Positions 56,356-64,000 of a stretch of 64,000 nt of DNA are shown piece after piece; the stretch's first letter is position 1, and each line of letters begins with the position of its first letter. The translations under genes were made by a program, and so were the position numbers. Under the pieces are notes generated by a model. The model searched no databases, was not told the DNA's origin, and was given only the letters and a program-made list of their open reading frames with translations. Source of the DNA: Pandoraea oxalativorans (GTDB taxonomy: Bacteria > Pseudomonadota > Gammaproteobacteria > Burkholderiales > Burkholderiaceae); NCBI RefSeq assembly GCF_000972785.3, contig NZ_CP011253.3:620001-684000 (forward strand). The letters run 5' to 3'.

Positions 56356-56392
56356 GAGGCTGCGCTTATCCGCTTACCCGCTCACCACCCGC

Positions 56393-57139
56393 TTAGCGAA
56401 CAGCCGCGAGCGGCACCGTCCCGGCGTTGATCACTGCGTCGGGCAGTTCGCGAACGGCTTCCAGCGTCTTGCGGATGTGGGCGGCGAGCAGCGTTGCTGC
56501 GCGCTCGGCGTCGCGTGCGAGGCACGCGTCGAAGATGGCCTGATGCTCTTCATGGACGTCGCGCGGCACCGGGCGGTGCGTGATCGACAGCCGTCGATAG
56601 CGCTCGGACTGGCGATAGAGAATCGTCAGAAAGTGATGCAGCCAGCGCGACGGACACGCACGAATCAGCACCTCATGAAACGCGCGGTTTCGCGCTTCCC
56701 AGTGGGCAAATTGCCCGACGTCCTGCTCGCCATCCTTCCCCAGCCGTTCCTCGGCGAGCGTGAGCAGGTGGAAGGCGCTCGTCAGATCGGCTTCCCACGC
56801 ATCGTCTCCCAACGCGACCGACTGGCGTAGCGCCTCGGTCTCCAACTGCACGCGTGTCTCGGTGATATCGATGAAATCGGCCAGCGAGATCGGCGTCACC
56901 CGAAAACCGCGATGGCCGTGCTGGACGACGAGTGCGTCCGCCACCAGTAGCGCCAGCGCCTCGCGCAGCGTTCCCGCACCCACTTCATACCGATCCTTCA
57001 GATGCTCGACGCGCAGCTTCTCGCCCGGCGCGAGATGCCCCTCGACGATGTCGTTGCGCAGACGCATGTAGGCGCTTTGCGCCAACGTGGCATCTGCGGC
57101 GGGCGCAGCCGGGGCGGAGGGGGCGGTCGGGCTATGCAT
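56393..57139 (-). CDS. GntR-family (FCD) transcriptional regulator
   Basis: 248 residues. An Ala/Pro-rich ~18-residue leader precedes the winged helix AYMRLRNDIVEGHLAPGEKLRVEHLKDRYEVGAGTLREALALLVADALV. The FCD domain contains ARNRAFHEVLIRAC and VHEEHQAIFDACLARD. Divergent from the semialdehyde dehydrogenase gene, with AT-rich palindromes in the gap, so that gene is the probable target. Its 3' end faces the M20D gene, 37 bp away. Confidence 0.9.
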   Translation of the reverse strand: MHSPTAPSAPAAPAADATLAQSAYMRLRNDIVEGHLAPGEKLRVEHLKDRYEVGAGTLREALALLVADALVVQHGHRGFRVTPISLADFIDITETRVQLETEALRQSVALGDDAWEADLTSAFHLLTLAEERLGKDGEQDVGQFAHWEARNRAFHEVLIRACPSRWLHHFLTILYRQSERYRRLSITHRPVPRDVHEEHQAIFDACLARDAERAATLLAAHIRKTLEAVRELPDAVINAGTVPLAAVR

Positions 57140-57199
57140 ATGTCAGGCGGTCAGGACATGTAGGAACGAGTGCCGAAAGTATAAGCGGCTTCCTTCGGA

Positions 57200-57247
57200 T
57201 TGTCGCAAAATCGACAAATAATCGAGATAAATAAAAATTCTCGAGAA
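57200..57247. promoter_or_regulatory. Palindromes between the divergent GntR and dehydrogenase genes
   Basis: TTGTCG-CAAAAT-CGACAA (57200-57217) and the perfect TTCTCGAGAA (57238-57247), both in an AT-rich block 60-110 bp from the GntR start. Candidate operators for the GntR regulator. Confidence 0.45.
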
Positions 57248-57251
57248 AATG

Positions 57252-57279
57252 TTGACGAGGATCGGGCGACGGATTTATT
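57252..57279 (+). promoter_or_regulatory. Probable promoter of the semialdehyde dehydrogenase gene
   Basis: TTGACG (-35-like) and TTTATT (-10-like) at 16 bp spacing, directly downstream of the palindrome block and about 95 bp before the ATG. Confidence 0.4.
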
Positions 57280-57371
57280 GTGTGCTCCATGCCGACGTCA
57301 GCGCCTTGCCCGTGATCGGGTATTGGGGGGCTGACGCTCATCCGCATCCAACCAGACAGAGAGCGTGAGAC

Positions 57372-58826
57372 ATGAAGGATTTCCAGAACTTCATCAACGG
57401 TGAGTGGGTGTCCAGCCAGCGCACCTTCGAGAACCGTAATCCGGTGGACAACAGCGTGATTGGGCTCGTCCACGAAGCCGGGCGCAGCGAAGTCGACACC
57501 GCCGTGCGCGCCGCCCGCGCTGCGCTTCACGGCCCGTGGGGCAAGATGACCGTCGCACAGCGCGTGGAACTGCTGCACGCGGTGGCCGACGGCATCAACC
57601 GCCGCTTCGACGACTTTCTGGCCGCAGAGATTGCGGACACCGGCAAGCCGCACGGACTCGCGAGCCATCTCGACATCCCGCGCGGTGCGGCGAACTTCAA
57701 GGTGTTCGCCGACATGATCAAGAACGTGCCGACCGAGTCGTTTGCGATGACGACGCCCGACGGCGGTAACGCGCTCAACTATGGCGAGCGCACGCCGCGC
57801 GGCGTGATCGCCGTCGTCTGCCCGTGGAATCTGCCGTTGCTGCTCATGACGTGGAAGGTCGGCCCGGCACTGGCGTTCGGTAACACCGTGGTCGTGAAGC
57901 CGTCGGAAGAAACGCCCGCGACCGCCACGCTGCTCGGCGAGGTCATGAACGAAGTCGGCGTGCCGCCGGGCGTCTACAACGTCGTGCACGGCTTTGGGCC
58001 GGACTCGGCGGGTGCGTTCCTGACGGAGCATCCGGGCGTGAACGGCATCACCTTCACCGGCGAGACGCGTACCGGCGAAGCGATCATGAAGGCCGCAGCC
58101 AATGGCGTGCGGCCGGTGTCGTTCGAGCTGGGCGGCAAGAACCCGGGCATCGTATTTGCGGACGCCGACTTCGACAAAGCCGTCGCGGGCATCACGCGCT
58201 CGGCGTTCGATAACAGCGGTCAGGTGTGTCTCGGCACGGAGCGCGTGTACGTGCAGCGCCCGATCTTCGAGCGCTTCGTGGCGGCGCTCAAGGAGCGTGC
58301 CGAATCGCTGAAGATCGGCGATCCGTACGCGCCAGGCACGACCTTCGGCCCGCTCGTGTCGCAGGTGCATCGCGAGAAGGTGTTGTCGTACTACGCGAAG
58401 GCGCGCGAAGAAGGGGCGACGGTCGTGACCGGTGGCGGCGTTCCCGACATGCCTGCGTCGATGAAAGACGGCGCGTGGGTGCAGCCGACTATCTGGACGG
58501 GCCTGCCGGAGACGGCGTCGGTGATCCGCGAGGAGATCTTCGGGCCGTGCTGCCACATCGCGCCCTTCGATACGGAAGAGGAAGTGATCGAGATGGCGAA
58601 TGCCACGCCTTACGGGCTGGCCGCCACGGTGTGGACGTCGGACGTCAGCCGCGCACACCGCATGGGTGCTGCGCTGGAAGTGGGCGTGTGCTGGATCAAT
58701 GCGTGGTTCCTGCGTGACCTGCGCACGGCGTTCGGCGGTGCAAAGCAGTCGGGCATCGGACGCGAAGGCGGCGTGCACTCGCTGGAGTTCTACACGGAGC
58801 TGCGTAACGTCTGCGTGAAGCTGTAA
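57372..58826 (+). CDS. 2-hydroxymuconic semialdehyde dehydrogenase-type ALDH
   Basis: 484 residues. ALDH fold: NAD-binding CPWNLPLLLMTWKVGPAL and FTGETRTGEAI, general base Glu252 in FELGGKNPG, catalytic Cys286 in NSGQVCLGTERVYVQRP, and EEIFGPCCHIAPFD. Strings such as NFINGEWV, SHLDIPRGAANFKVFAD and the C-terminal GIGREGGVHSLEFYTELRNVC are shared with the DmpC/XylG group and the related 2-aminomuconate semialdehyde dehydrogenases. Those enzymes oxidise ring-cleavage semialdehydes to dicarboxylates. No dioxygenase, hydratase or decarboxylase of a meta-cleavage pathway is nearby, so the true substrate may differ. Controlled probably by the divergent GntR. Confidence 0.88.
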   Translation: MKDFQNFINGEWVSSQRTFENRNPVDNSVIGLVHEAGRSEVDTAVRAARAALHGPWGKMTVAQRVELLHAVADGINRRFDDFLAAEIADTGKPHGLASHLDIPRGAANFKVFADMIKNVPTESFAMTTPDGGNALNYGERTPRGVIAVVCPWNLPLLLMTWKVGPALAFGNTVVVKPSEETPATATLLGEVMNEVGVPPGVYNVVHGFGPDSAGAFLTEHPGVNGITFTGETRTGEAIMKAAANGVRPVSFELGGKNPGIVFADADFDKAVAGITRSAFDNSGQVCLGTERVYVQRPIFERFVAALKERAESLKIGDPYAPGTTFGPLVSQVHREKVLSYYAKAREEGATVVTGGGVPDMPASMKDGAWVQPTIWTGLPETASVIREEIFGPCCHIAPFDTEEEVIEMANATPYGLAATVWTSDVSRAHRMGAALEVGVCWINAWFLRDLRTAFGGAKQSGIGREGGVHSLEFYTELRNVCVKL

Positions 58827-58854
58827 GCGCTGACGCCGGGGCGACATAAACGCC

Positions 58855-58899
58855 AAGGGCCTCGCGCACCGTCGCATTCGGATGGTGCGCGAGGCCCTT
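58855..58899. terminator. Convergent terminator hairpin
   Basis: AAGGGCCTCGCGCACC pairs perfectly with GGTGCGCGAGGCCCTT: a 16 bp stem with a 13-base loop and only short T/A tails. It lies between the dehydrogenase gene (forward) and the aminotransferase gene (reverse). Confidence 0.75.
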
Positions 58900-58915
58900 G
58901 TCATGATGACGCGAC

Positions 58916-60112
58916 TTACTTGCCCGTCGCGTCCATCGCTCGTGCGAGACGTGCCACACCTTCTTCAATCGCCGTCACGGCCGGGGCCGCGAACGACAGG
59001 CGCAGCGACGCTTCGTCCGCGTTGTCGGCAAAGAATGCCGTGCCAGGCACGAACAGCACCTTCTCGGCAATCGCATTCGGCAACAGTGCACTCGTCTTCA
59101 CCGCCGCCAGACGCGCCCACACGAACATGCCGCCCTGCGGTGCGTGGAACCGAATCGCATCGCCGAGCTTGTCGCGCAGCGCGTTGCACATCGCTTCACA
59201 CTTGAGACGGTAGGCCTCGGTGATCTTCGGCAGATGCCGGGTAAGCGTCCCTTCCGCGAGATACTCGGCGGCGACGGCCTGTGTCCACGGCACACTGCAT
59301 AGATCGACCGTCTGCTTGGCGACGACGCAACGTCGCGCAATCTCCGGCGGCGCGACCGTCCAGCCCACCCGCAATCCGGGCGCGACGATCTTCGACAGGC
59401 TCGAGAAATGCACCACCCAGTCGCGCGATCCGGGCACTTCGGCCGTCAGACCGAGCATCGTCGGCACGGCTTCGCCGGCAAAACGCAGATCGCCGTACGG
59501 ATCGTCTTCGACGATCACGAAGCGGTATTCCACGGCCAGCTTCAGCAGTGCGATACGGCGCTCGCGCGAGAGCGTGGCGCCTGTCGGATTGGCAAACGTC
59601 GGCACCGTGTAGAGCAGCTTCGGCACGGCGATCTTGCCGTCGCGCAGCAGCATGCTCAACTGTGCGACGTCGAGACCGTCGGCATCGACCGGCACAGTGA
59701 CGATCTTCGCCTGTTGAAGACGCAGCGCCTGCAACGTCGCCGGATAGGCGGGCTGTTCCGTCACGACGACATCGCCCGGTGCGACCATCACGCGCAGCAA
59801 CAGGTCGAGCCCCTGCTGCGAGCCGGTCGTCACCAGCAATTCTTCGGACGCACACGGTGCGCCGCGTTGTGCCATGAGCGCGATGATCTGCGCCTTGAGT
59901 TCCGCGAGGCCGTCGGTCGGGCCGTATTGCAGGCAGCGCGTCGGCTGAGCGAACGCGCGCGCCTGCGCCGCCGCCAGACCGTCGACGTCGAACAGATCGC
60001 TCGCCGGATAACCGCCGGCGAAGGAGATCATGCCCGGCTCGGACAAGTATTTGAACAACTCGCGAATCGGCGAGCCGGCCGGATTCGCGAAGGGCGTCGT
60101 AAAGTCGTACAT
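58916..60112 (-). CDS. PLP-dependent aminotransferase, 2-aminoadipate/LysN-like (class I fold)
   Basis: 398 residues. Motifs: MISFAGGYPASDLFDVDGL, LQYGPTDGLAELKAQI, TTGSQQGLDLLLRVM, TVPTFANPTGATLSRERR, the PLP Asp in VIVEDDPYGDLRF, Schiff-base Lys in HFSSLSKIVAPGLRVGW, and carboxylate-binding Arg in ASLRLSFAA. It matches the LysN/AADAT-like group (alpha-aminoadipate and aromatic aminotransferases). It is the last gene after AMADSADH and DUF1338, so it should convert 2-aminoadipate to 2-oxoadipate. 20 bp from the ALDH gene. Confidence 0.88.
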   Translation of the reverse strand: MYDFTTPFANPAGSPIRELFKYLSEPGMISFAGGYPASDLFDVDGLAAAQARAFAQPTRCLQYGPTDGLAELKAQIIALMAQRGAPCASEELLVTTGSQQGLDLLLRVMVAPGDVVVTEQPAYPATLQALRLQQAKIVTVPVDADGLDVAQLSMLLRDGKIAVPKLLYTVPTFANPTGATLSRERRIALLKLAVEYRFVIVEDDPYGDLRFAGEAVPTMLGLTAEVPGSRDWVVHFSSLSKIVAPGLRVGWTVAPPEIARRCVVAKQTVDLCSVPWTQAVAAEYLAEGTLTRHLPKITEAYRLKCEAMCNALRDKLGDAIRFHAPQGGMFVWARLAAVKTSALLPNAIAEKVLFVPGTAFFADNADEASLRLSFAAPAVTAIEEGVARLARAMDATGK

Positions 60113-60132
60113 GTCGGTTCGCTACCGCGACT

Positions 60133-61632
60133 TCACTCGATCGAGAAGTCGATGCCTTGCGCGAGCGGCAGGGCGGACGAGTAGTTCACCGTGTTCGTGG
60201 CGCGACGCATGTAACCCTTCCATGCATCCGAACCCGACTCGCGGCCACCGCCGGTTTCCTTCTCGCCACCGAATGCGCCGCCGATTTCTGCGCCGCTCGG
60301 TCCGATATTGACGTTGGCGATGCCGCAATCGCTGCCGGCCGACGAGGTGAAGCGCTCGGCTTCGCGCAGGTCGTTCGTGAACACGCACGACGACAGGCCG
60401 TGCGACGACGCGTTGTTGGCGTCGATGGCTTCGTTGAAGTCGCTGTACTTGAGCACGTAGAGAATCGGTGCGAACGTTTCCGTCAGCACGACTTCCGTTT
60501 GCGACGGCATTTCCACAATCGCCGGCGTCACGTAGAAACCGCCTTCGTTGCCCGCTACGGTATGACGTTCGCCACCCGTGACCTTGCCGCCTTGTGCACG
60601 TGCCTGATCGAGCGCGCCTTGCATGCGCTTGAATGCGCCTTCGTCGATCAGCGGGCCCATCAGCGTGCCGCGCTCCAGCGGGTTGCCGATGGCGACCTTA
60701 CCGTACAGCGTTTTCAGACGGTCGACGGTCTTGTCGTACACGCTCTCATGCACGAACAGGCGGCGCAGCGTGGTGCAGCGCTGACCGGCGGTGCCCACCG
60801 CCGAGAACAGAATGCCGCGCAGGGCCAGTTCCGGGTTGGCGCTTTCGGTCACGATACCCGCGTTGTTGCCGCCGAGTTCGAGGATCGAGCGGCCGAAGCG
60901 GCGAGCGACTTCCACGCCGACCTTGCGACCCATTTCGGTGCTGCCCGTGGCGCTCACGATGGCCGAGCGCGGATCGGCGACGAGCGCCTCACCCACGTCG
61001 CGACCGCCGATGATCAGCGCGGTCAGGCCTTCCGGCGCGTCGCCGAATTCGGCGATTACTTCTTCCATCAGCTTGTTGACGGCCAGCGCGGTCAGCGGCG
61101 TCTTCTCCGACGGCTTCCACACCACCGCGTTGCCGCACACCAGCGCCAGCGCAGCGTTCCACGACCACACGGCTACGGGGAAGTTGAAGGCGGAAATGAC
61201 GGTGCACACGCCCATCGGATGCCACGTCTCGGCCATGCGGTGGCCGGGGCGTTCCGAGGCGATCGTCAGGCCGTACAGTTGACGCGACAGGCCGACGGCG
61301 AAGTCGCAGATGTCGATCATTTCCTGCACTTCACCCAGACCTTCTTGCAGTATCTTGCCCGCTTCGAGCGTGACGAGCGCGCCCAGTGCCTGCTTGCGGT
61401 CGCGCAGCTTTTCGCCGAGCAGACGCACCAGCTCGCCACGACGCGGGGCCGGCACATTGCGCCATGCAGTGAATGCCTTGTGTGCGCGGGCGAGGGCGGC
61501 TTGTGCGTCGACGACCGACGCGCTGGCCACGCGGCCGATCAATTCGCCGTTGATCGGCGAGTGCACGGCGATGTCGCCCGCTTCGGCCAGTTTGGCAATA
61601 CCCAGTTCGTTGAGGATGGAGGTCGCGTTCAC
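60133..61632 (-). CDS. amaB: L-2-aminoadipate semialdehyde dehydrogenase (ALDH7A1/antiquitin type)
   Basis: 499 residues. ALDH7 features: ISAFNFPVAVWSWNAALALVCGN, ATGSTEMGRKVGVEVARRFG, general base Glu252 in LELGGNNAGIV, catalytic Cys286 in GTAGQRCTTLRRLFVHE, ETFAPILYVLKY, and the antiquitin-specific NVNIGPSGAEIGGAFGGEKETGGGRESGSDAWK. It oxidises 2-aminoadipate-6-semialdehyde (in equilibrium with piperideine-6-carboxylate) to 2-aminoadipate with NAD+. The operon order DUF1338, this gene, aminotransferase matches the lysine/pipecolate catabolic pathway described in Pseudomonas putida. Confidence 0.93.
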   Translation of the reverse strand: MNATSILNELGIAKLAEAGDIAVHSPINGELIGRVASASVVDAQAALARAHKAFTAWRNVPAPRRGELVRLLGEKLRDRKQALGALVTLEAGKILQEGLGEVQEMIDICDFAVGLSRQLYGLTIASERPGHRMAETWHPMGVCTVISAFNFPVAVWSWNAALALVCGNAVVWKPSEKTPLTALAVNKLMEEVIAEFGDAPEGLTALIIGGRDVGEALVADPRSAIVSATGSTEMGRKVGVEVARRFGRSILELGGNNAGIVTESANPELALRGILFSAVGTAGQRCTTLRRLFVHESVYDKTVDRLKTLYGKVAIGNPLERGTLMGPLIDEGAFKRMQGALDQARAQGGKVTGGERHTVAGNEGGFYVTPAIVEMPSQTEVVLTETFAPILYVLKYSDFNEAIDANNASSHGLSSCVFTNDLREAERFTSSAGSDCGIANVNIGPSGAEIGGAFGGEKETGGGRESGSDAWKGYMRRATNTVNYSSALPLAQGIDFSIE

Positions 61633-61669
61633 GTTAATACCCTTATGGAATTCAGCGTTGATTCGTTGA

Positions 61670-62695
61670 TTACTTGGCGTTGGCCGTCATCTTGAAAATG
61701 CCCTGCGCGTTACCGGCATCGAAGCGAAGGTCGATTTTCCAGCAGCGATTGGCGGTGTCGTACTCGCGGTGACGCGTGATGAATTCGTAGAACGAACCCG
61801 GCACGTCGCGCGTCACGGTCTCACCGTGCTTGCCACGGAACTCGCGACGCACGGTGTCGGCGCGATAGGCCGTCTGGAACACACGACCCGAGCGCGAGCG
61901 CTCGACTTCGGGTTTCATCGGGCGGCCCTTGGCCTTCTCGGCGTCCGACAGTGCGAAGACGTCTTCCACGCGGTCGGTGGCGTGGTTGAACGCATTGCCT
62001 TCGGTGGAGATCCACGCCATTTCGGCCGATTCTGCCAGCAACAGTTCGTAGTCCGCCTCGCTCGGCACGTCGTGCTGACGCGCAAACGCGCCCACGATCA
62101 CCGGCAGCAGCGCCTGCGCGCTCTCAAGCGGCAGTGTGCCGTCGCGCTCCAGTTCCCACAACTGCCCGATGGCCGCTGGCGTCAGCGGGTCCTTCGAGGT
62201 GCCGACGACGCGCGACACGGCTTGCTGGAACGTCTCCGAGAAACGCTCGGGGTGCAGTTCGCTCACGAAGAATTGCGAGATCTCGTCGGGGGCGTCTTCG
62301 TGTGCGTAGGCGCGCCCCGTCATGCCGAGACGGTCCAGCGGATAGCGGCCGTTGAGCTTGAAACCGAGCGGACGCAGGATGCGCGTGAACGCCGCTTCGC
62401 CCGGCGGCAGGGCGCCGTTCTGGTCCCAGCGCACGGTGCGCAGCGCGCCGTGATCGAAGTAGACCCCACCCCCGGCGGCAATCGCCTCCTCGGTGTAGGT
62501 GCGCCCGTTTTGCGAGCGCGCGAGCAGCCCTTCGAACAGCGCCATATTCATGGCTTGCGCCAGTTCGGCGCGCGTGACGCGCCCCGGCTCGAAGTCGGCC
62601 AGGATCGACGGCGAATTGAGCGTGGCGAAAAGCGCGTCGGTACGCGCCTCCCCGATCAGGGAAACCAGCAAGGACTGCACGTTGGCGTTGCGCAT
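61670..62695 (-). CDS. DUF1338 family 2-oxoadipate dioxygenase/decarboxylase (HglS/YdcJ-like)
   Basis: 341 residues, shorter than E. coli YdcJ (~447) but of a length found in the short DUF1338 branch. Metal ligands expected from HglS are recognisable: His in GGGVYFDHGALRTVRWD, His in EGNAFNHATDRVEDVFAL and Glu in DVPGSFYEFITRH. The Arg that binds the oxoacid in HglS is probably in the GALRTVRWD stretch. HglS converts 2-oxoadipate to 2-hydroxyglutarate with O2 using Fe(II). First gene of the lysine operon and followed 37 bp later by the AMADSADH gene, which supplies the pathway logic. Divergent from a LysR gene. Confidence 0.9.
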   Translation of the reverse strand: MRNANVQSLLVSLIGEARTDALFATLNSPSILADFEPGRVTRAELAQAMNMALFEGLLARSQNGRTYTEEAIAAGGGVYFDHGALRTVRWDQNGALPPGEAAFTRILRPLGFKLNGRYPLDRLGMTGRAYAHEDAPDEISQFFVSELHPERFSETFQQAVSRVVGTSKDPLTPAAIGQLWELERDGTLPLESAQALLPVIVGAFARQHDVPSEADYELLLAESAEMAWISTEGNAFNHATDRVEDVFALSDAEKAKGRPMKPEVERSRSGRVFQTAYRADTVRREFRGKHGETVTRDVPGSFYEFITRHREYDTANRCWKIDLRFDAGNAQGIFKMTANAK

Positions 62696-62814
62696 CAGGT
62701 TGTCTCGCAGGGGGACGCCGTCTCGTGCGGCATCACAGGGTGAAGGTGTCAGGGCACGGCATGCGGCGCACCGTCATGCCTTCTTGCAGTGACTGCATTA
62801 TTGGAACGGATGCG

Positions 62815-62831
62815 TCTCGCGTAAAGCGAGA
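62815..62831. promoter_or_regulatory. LysR-type operator candidate (TCTCGC-N5-GCGAGA)
   Basis: Six-base perfect inverted repeat with a five-base centre. It includes a T-N11-A dyad, 35 bp upstream of the LysR ATG and about 120 bp upstream of the DUF1338 gene. Position is typical of a LysR recognition site serving a divergent pair. Confidence 0.5.
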
Positions 62832-62865
62832 TAAAATTGCCACTTGATGCGTTTTTGGAATCAAC

Positions 62866-63789
62866 ATGCGCAAATTCAAGACGCCTGGCACGGCGGCGCT
62901 GCTGGCGTTCGAGGCGGCCGCCCGGCACGAAAGCTTTACCCACGCGGCCCGCGAGCTGTTTCTGACCGAGAGCGCGGTGTCGCGTCAGATCGCCACGCTG
63001 GAGACGCAGTTGGGCGTGCGGCTGTTCGTACGCGCCAAGCAGCGCGTGGTGCTCACCCGCGCGGGACGGCTTTATGGCACGCAGGTGCGCCGTACGCTCG
63101 AACAACTGGATCGCGACACCCTGTCCATCATGGCCCACGGCAGCGGCGGCGGTTCGCTGGAATTGGCGGTGCTGCCGACGTTCGCGTCAGAGTGGTTGAT
63201 TCCGAGAATGAAGGACTTCGACGACCGGCATCCGGACGTTCGCGTGAACATGGGCGTTCACACCGACCTCTTCACGTTCGACGAGACGCACTTCGAGGCG
63301 GCGATTCACTTCGGGCAGCCGACGTGGCCGGGTACGTCGTCGGATTATCTGTTCGGGGAGGAAGTGGTGCCGGTATGCCGTCCGTCGATCCTGAAGGGAC
63401 CGGTGCGCACTGCGGCGGATTTGCTGACGTATCCGCTGTTGCACTCGACAACGCGTCCGAGCGCCTGGTCGCAGTGGTTTGCCGAGCAGCGCGTCGAGGA
63501 CCATCGGGCGTTGCAGGGCGTGCGCTACGAGCTTCACACCATGCTCATTGCGGGCGCGGCAGCAGGGTTGGGGATTGCGCTGGTGCCGAAGTTCTTCGTC
63601 GAAGGACAGTTGGCGACGCTCGGTCTCACGATTCCGTTCGACGTGAAGAGCGTGGCCGAGTCGGCCTACTACCTTGTCTACCCGACGGAACTGACACACG
63701 GGCAGCCACTCAGCGTTTTCCGCGAGTGGCTGCTCGATCAGGCGAAAGCGTATCGGCCGACGTACCGCCCGGACTATCGCCCCGCTTGA
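62866..63789 (+). CDS. LysR-family transcriptional regulator (GcvA-like)
   Basis: 307 residues. N-terminal winged HTH: LLAFEAAARHESFTHAARELFLTESAVSRQIATLETQLGVRLFVR. The effector domain is of the GcvA/AmpR subgroup (VLPTFASEWLIPRMKDFDDRHPDV, then AAIHFGQPTWPGTSSDYLFGEEVVPVCRP). Divergent from the DUF1338-amaB-aminotransferase operon, so it probably activates lysine/aminoadipate catabolism with a pathway intermediate as inducer. The C-terminal tail has two YRPxYRP repeats. Confidence 0.92.
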   Translation: MRKFKTPGTAALLAFEAAARHESFTHAARELFLTESAVSRQIATLETQLGVRLFVRAKQRVVLTRAGRLYGTQVRRTLEQLDRDTLSIMAHGSGGGSLELAVLPTFASEWLIPRMKDFDDRHPDVRVNMGVHTDLFTFDETHFEAAIHFGQPTWPGTSSDYLFGEEVVPVCRPSILKGPVRTAADLLTYPLLHSTTRPSAWSQWFAEQRVEDHRALQGVRYELHTMLIAGAAAGLGIALVPKFFVEGQLATLGLTIPFDVKSVAESAYYLVYPTELTHGQPLSVFREWLLDQAKAYRPTYRPDYRPA

Positions 63790-63845
63790 TGGCCATAAGT
63801 TGATGGCTAGACCCCACGTCCAGCCGGGATCGGGAAAAAGTTGAT

Positions 63846-64000
63846 TTAATCCAGCTGAATCTTGAGTTTGTCTTTGTAGATGCCCAGGCGCAACTCTGCT
63901 CGATCAATGAAATGACTATAAAAGAGCAATTCCGAATATAACTCCCCGTATCGTTTTCCAGTTTCCGGATCTTCGAGTGTTCCGGTGTGAAAGTAGCCTT
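63846..64000 (-). CDS. C-terminal fragment of an unknown protein (5' end outside window)
   Basis: The reverse strand reads 50 codons ending in TAA at 63846-63848: GYFHTGTLEDPETGKRYGE..., then LLFYSHFIDRAELRLGIYK and a short KLKIQLD end. The composition is protein-like and the codon use strikingly AT-rich (AAA, TAT, ATT, TTT) compared with everything else in the window. A competing frame on the same strand (63710-63907) overlaps the LysR gene and looks like a shadow. Family not recognised. The base composition suggests the start of a horizontally acquired segment. Confidence 0.6.
   Translation of the reverse strand, partial: GYFHTGTLEDPETGKRYGELYSELLFYSHFIDRAELRLGIYKDKLKIQLD

Noticed and set aside
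63710..63907. Reverse-strand 65-codon frame at the right edge
   Set aside because: It overlaps the 3' end of the LysR gene and has shadow-like composition; another reverse frame ending at 63846 is more protein-like.

Overview
The window is high-GC (roughly 63-65% by eye) and densely packed. Its gene content fits Burkholderiales: a uvrA / MFS / ssb block, GntR-, LysR- and Lrp-type regulators beside catabolic operons, a giant ESPR-type autotransporter, and a Burkholderia-type phosphonate regulator. A Burkholderiaceae genus such as Pandoraea is my best inference. No rRNA, tRNA, CRISPR array, insertion sequence or prophage was recognised.

Layout. 1-5.8 kb: a partial TetR gene coupled to a DHFR/RibD-like reductase, then a one-carbon group (FAD oxidoreductase fused to a GcvT domain, Nudix protein, purU). 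5.9-8 kb: DHA2-type MFS exporter and a DUF488 protein. 8.1-16.8 kb: a 2921-residue autotransporter with about 21 passenger repeats, 12 of them forming two copies of a six-unit super-repeat. 17.2-29.2 kb: a phosphonate island with phnW, a frameshifted two-domain 2-aminoethylphosphonate (AEP) permease, phnT, phnS, divergent phnR, phnA, phnY, a Na/Pi cotransporter with a PhoU domain, and a PhnZ-like HD oxygenase. 29.3-32.4 kb: a membrane protein, then a PAS-HTH regulator / PLP ammonia-lyase / RidA operon. 32.5-38.7 kb: AI-2E family permease, uvrA, MFS, ssb. 38.9-45.8 kb: GT4 glycosyltransferase and polysaccharide deacetylase, a patatin-type outer-membrane phospholipase, an RstAB-like two-component pair, DoxX. 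46-51.9 kb: GntR regulator, TauD-family dioxygenase, polar amino-acid ABC transporter, HD hydrolase. 52-56.4 kb: Lrp regulator, carbamoylase-like M20 enzyme, diaminopropionate ammonia-lyase, M20 amidohydrolase. 56.4-58.8 kb: GntR regulator and a lone hydroxymuconic-semialdehyde-type dehydrogenase. 58.9-63.8 kb: lysine/2-aminoadipate catabolism (aminotransferase, ALDH7-type dehydrogenase, DUF1338/HglS-like enzyme) with divergent LysR. The last 155 bp hold the C-terminal end of an AT-rich gene.

How it works together. The phosphonate island should import AEP (PhnS/T/permease), transaminate it (PhnW), oxidise phosphonoacetaldehyde to phosphonoacetate (PhnY) and release acetate and Pi (PhnA). A Pho-box-like site sits in front of the Pi transporter gene. 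The permease frameshift, if real, would disable import through this system. The DUF1338 / AMADSADH / aminotransferase operon carries out the lower steps of the aminoadipate route of lysine breakdown. The 46-58 kb stretch looks like a set of separately regulated scavenging modules for unusual nitrogen compounds. Several regulatory palindromes were located; all are read from sequence and untested.
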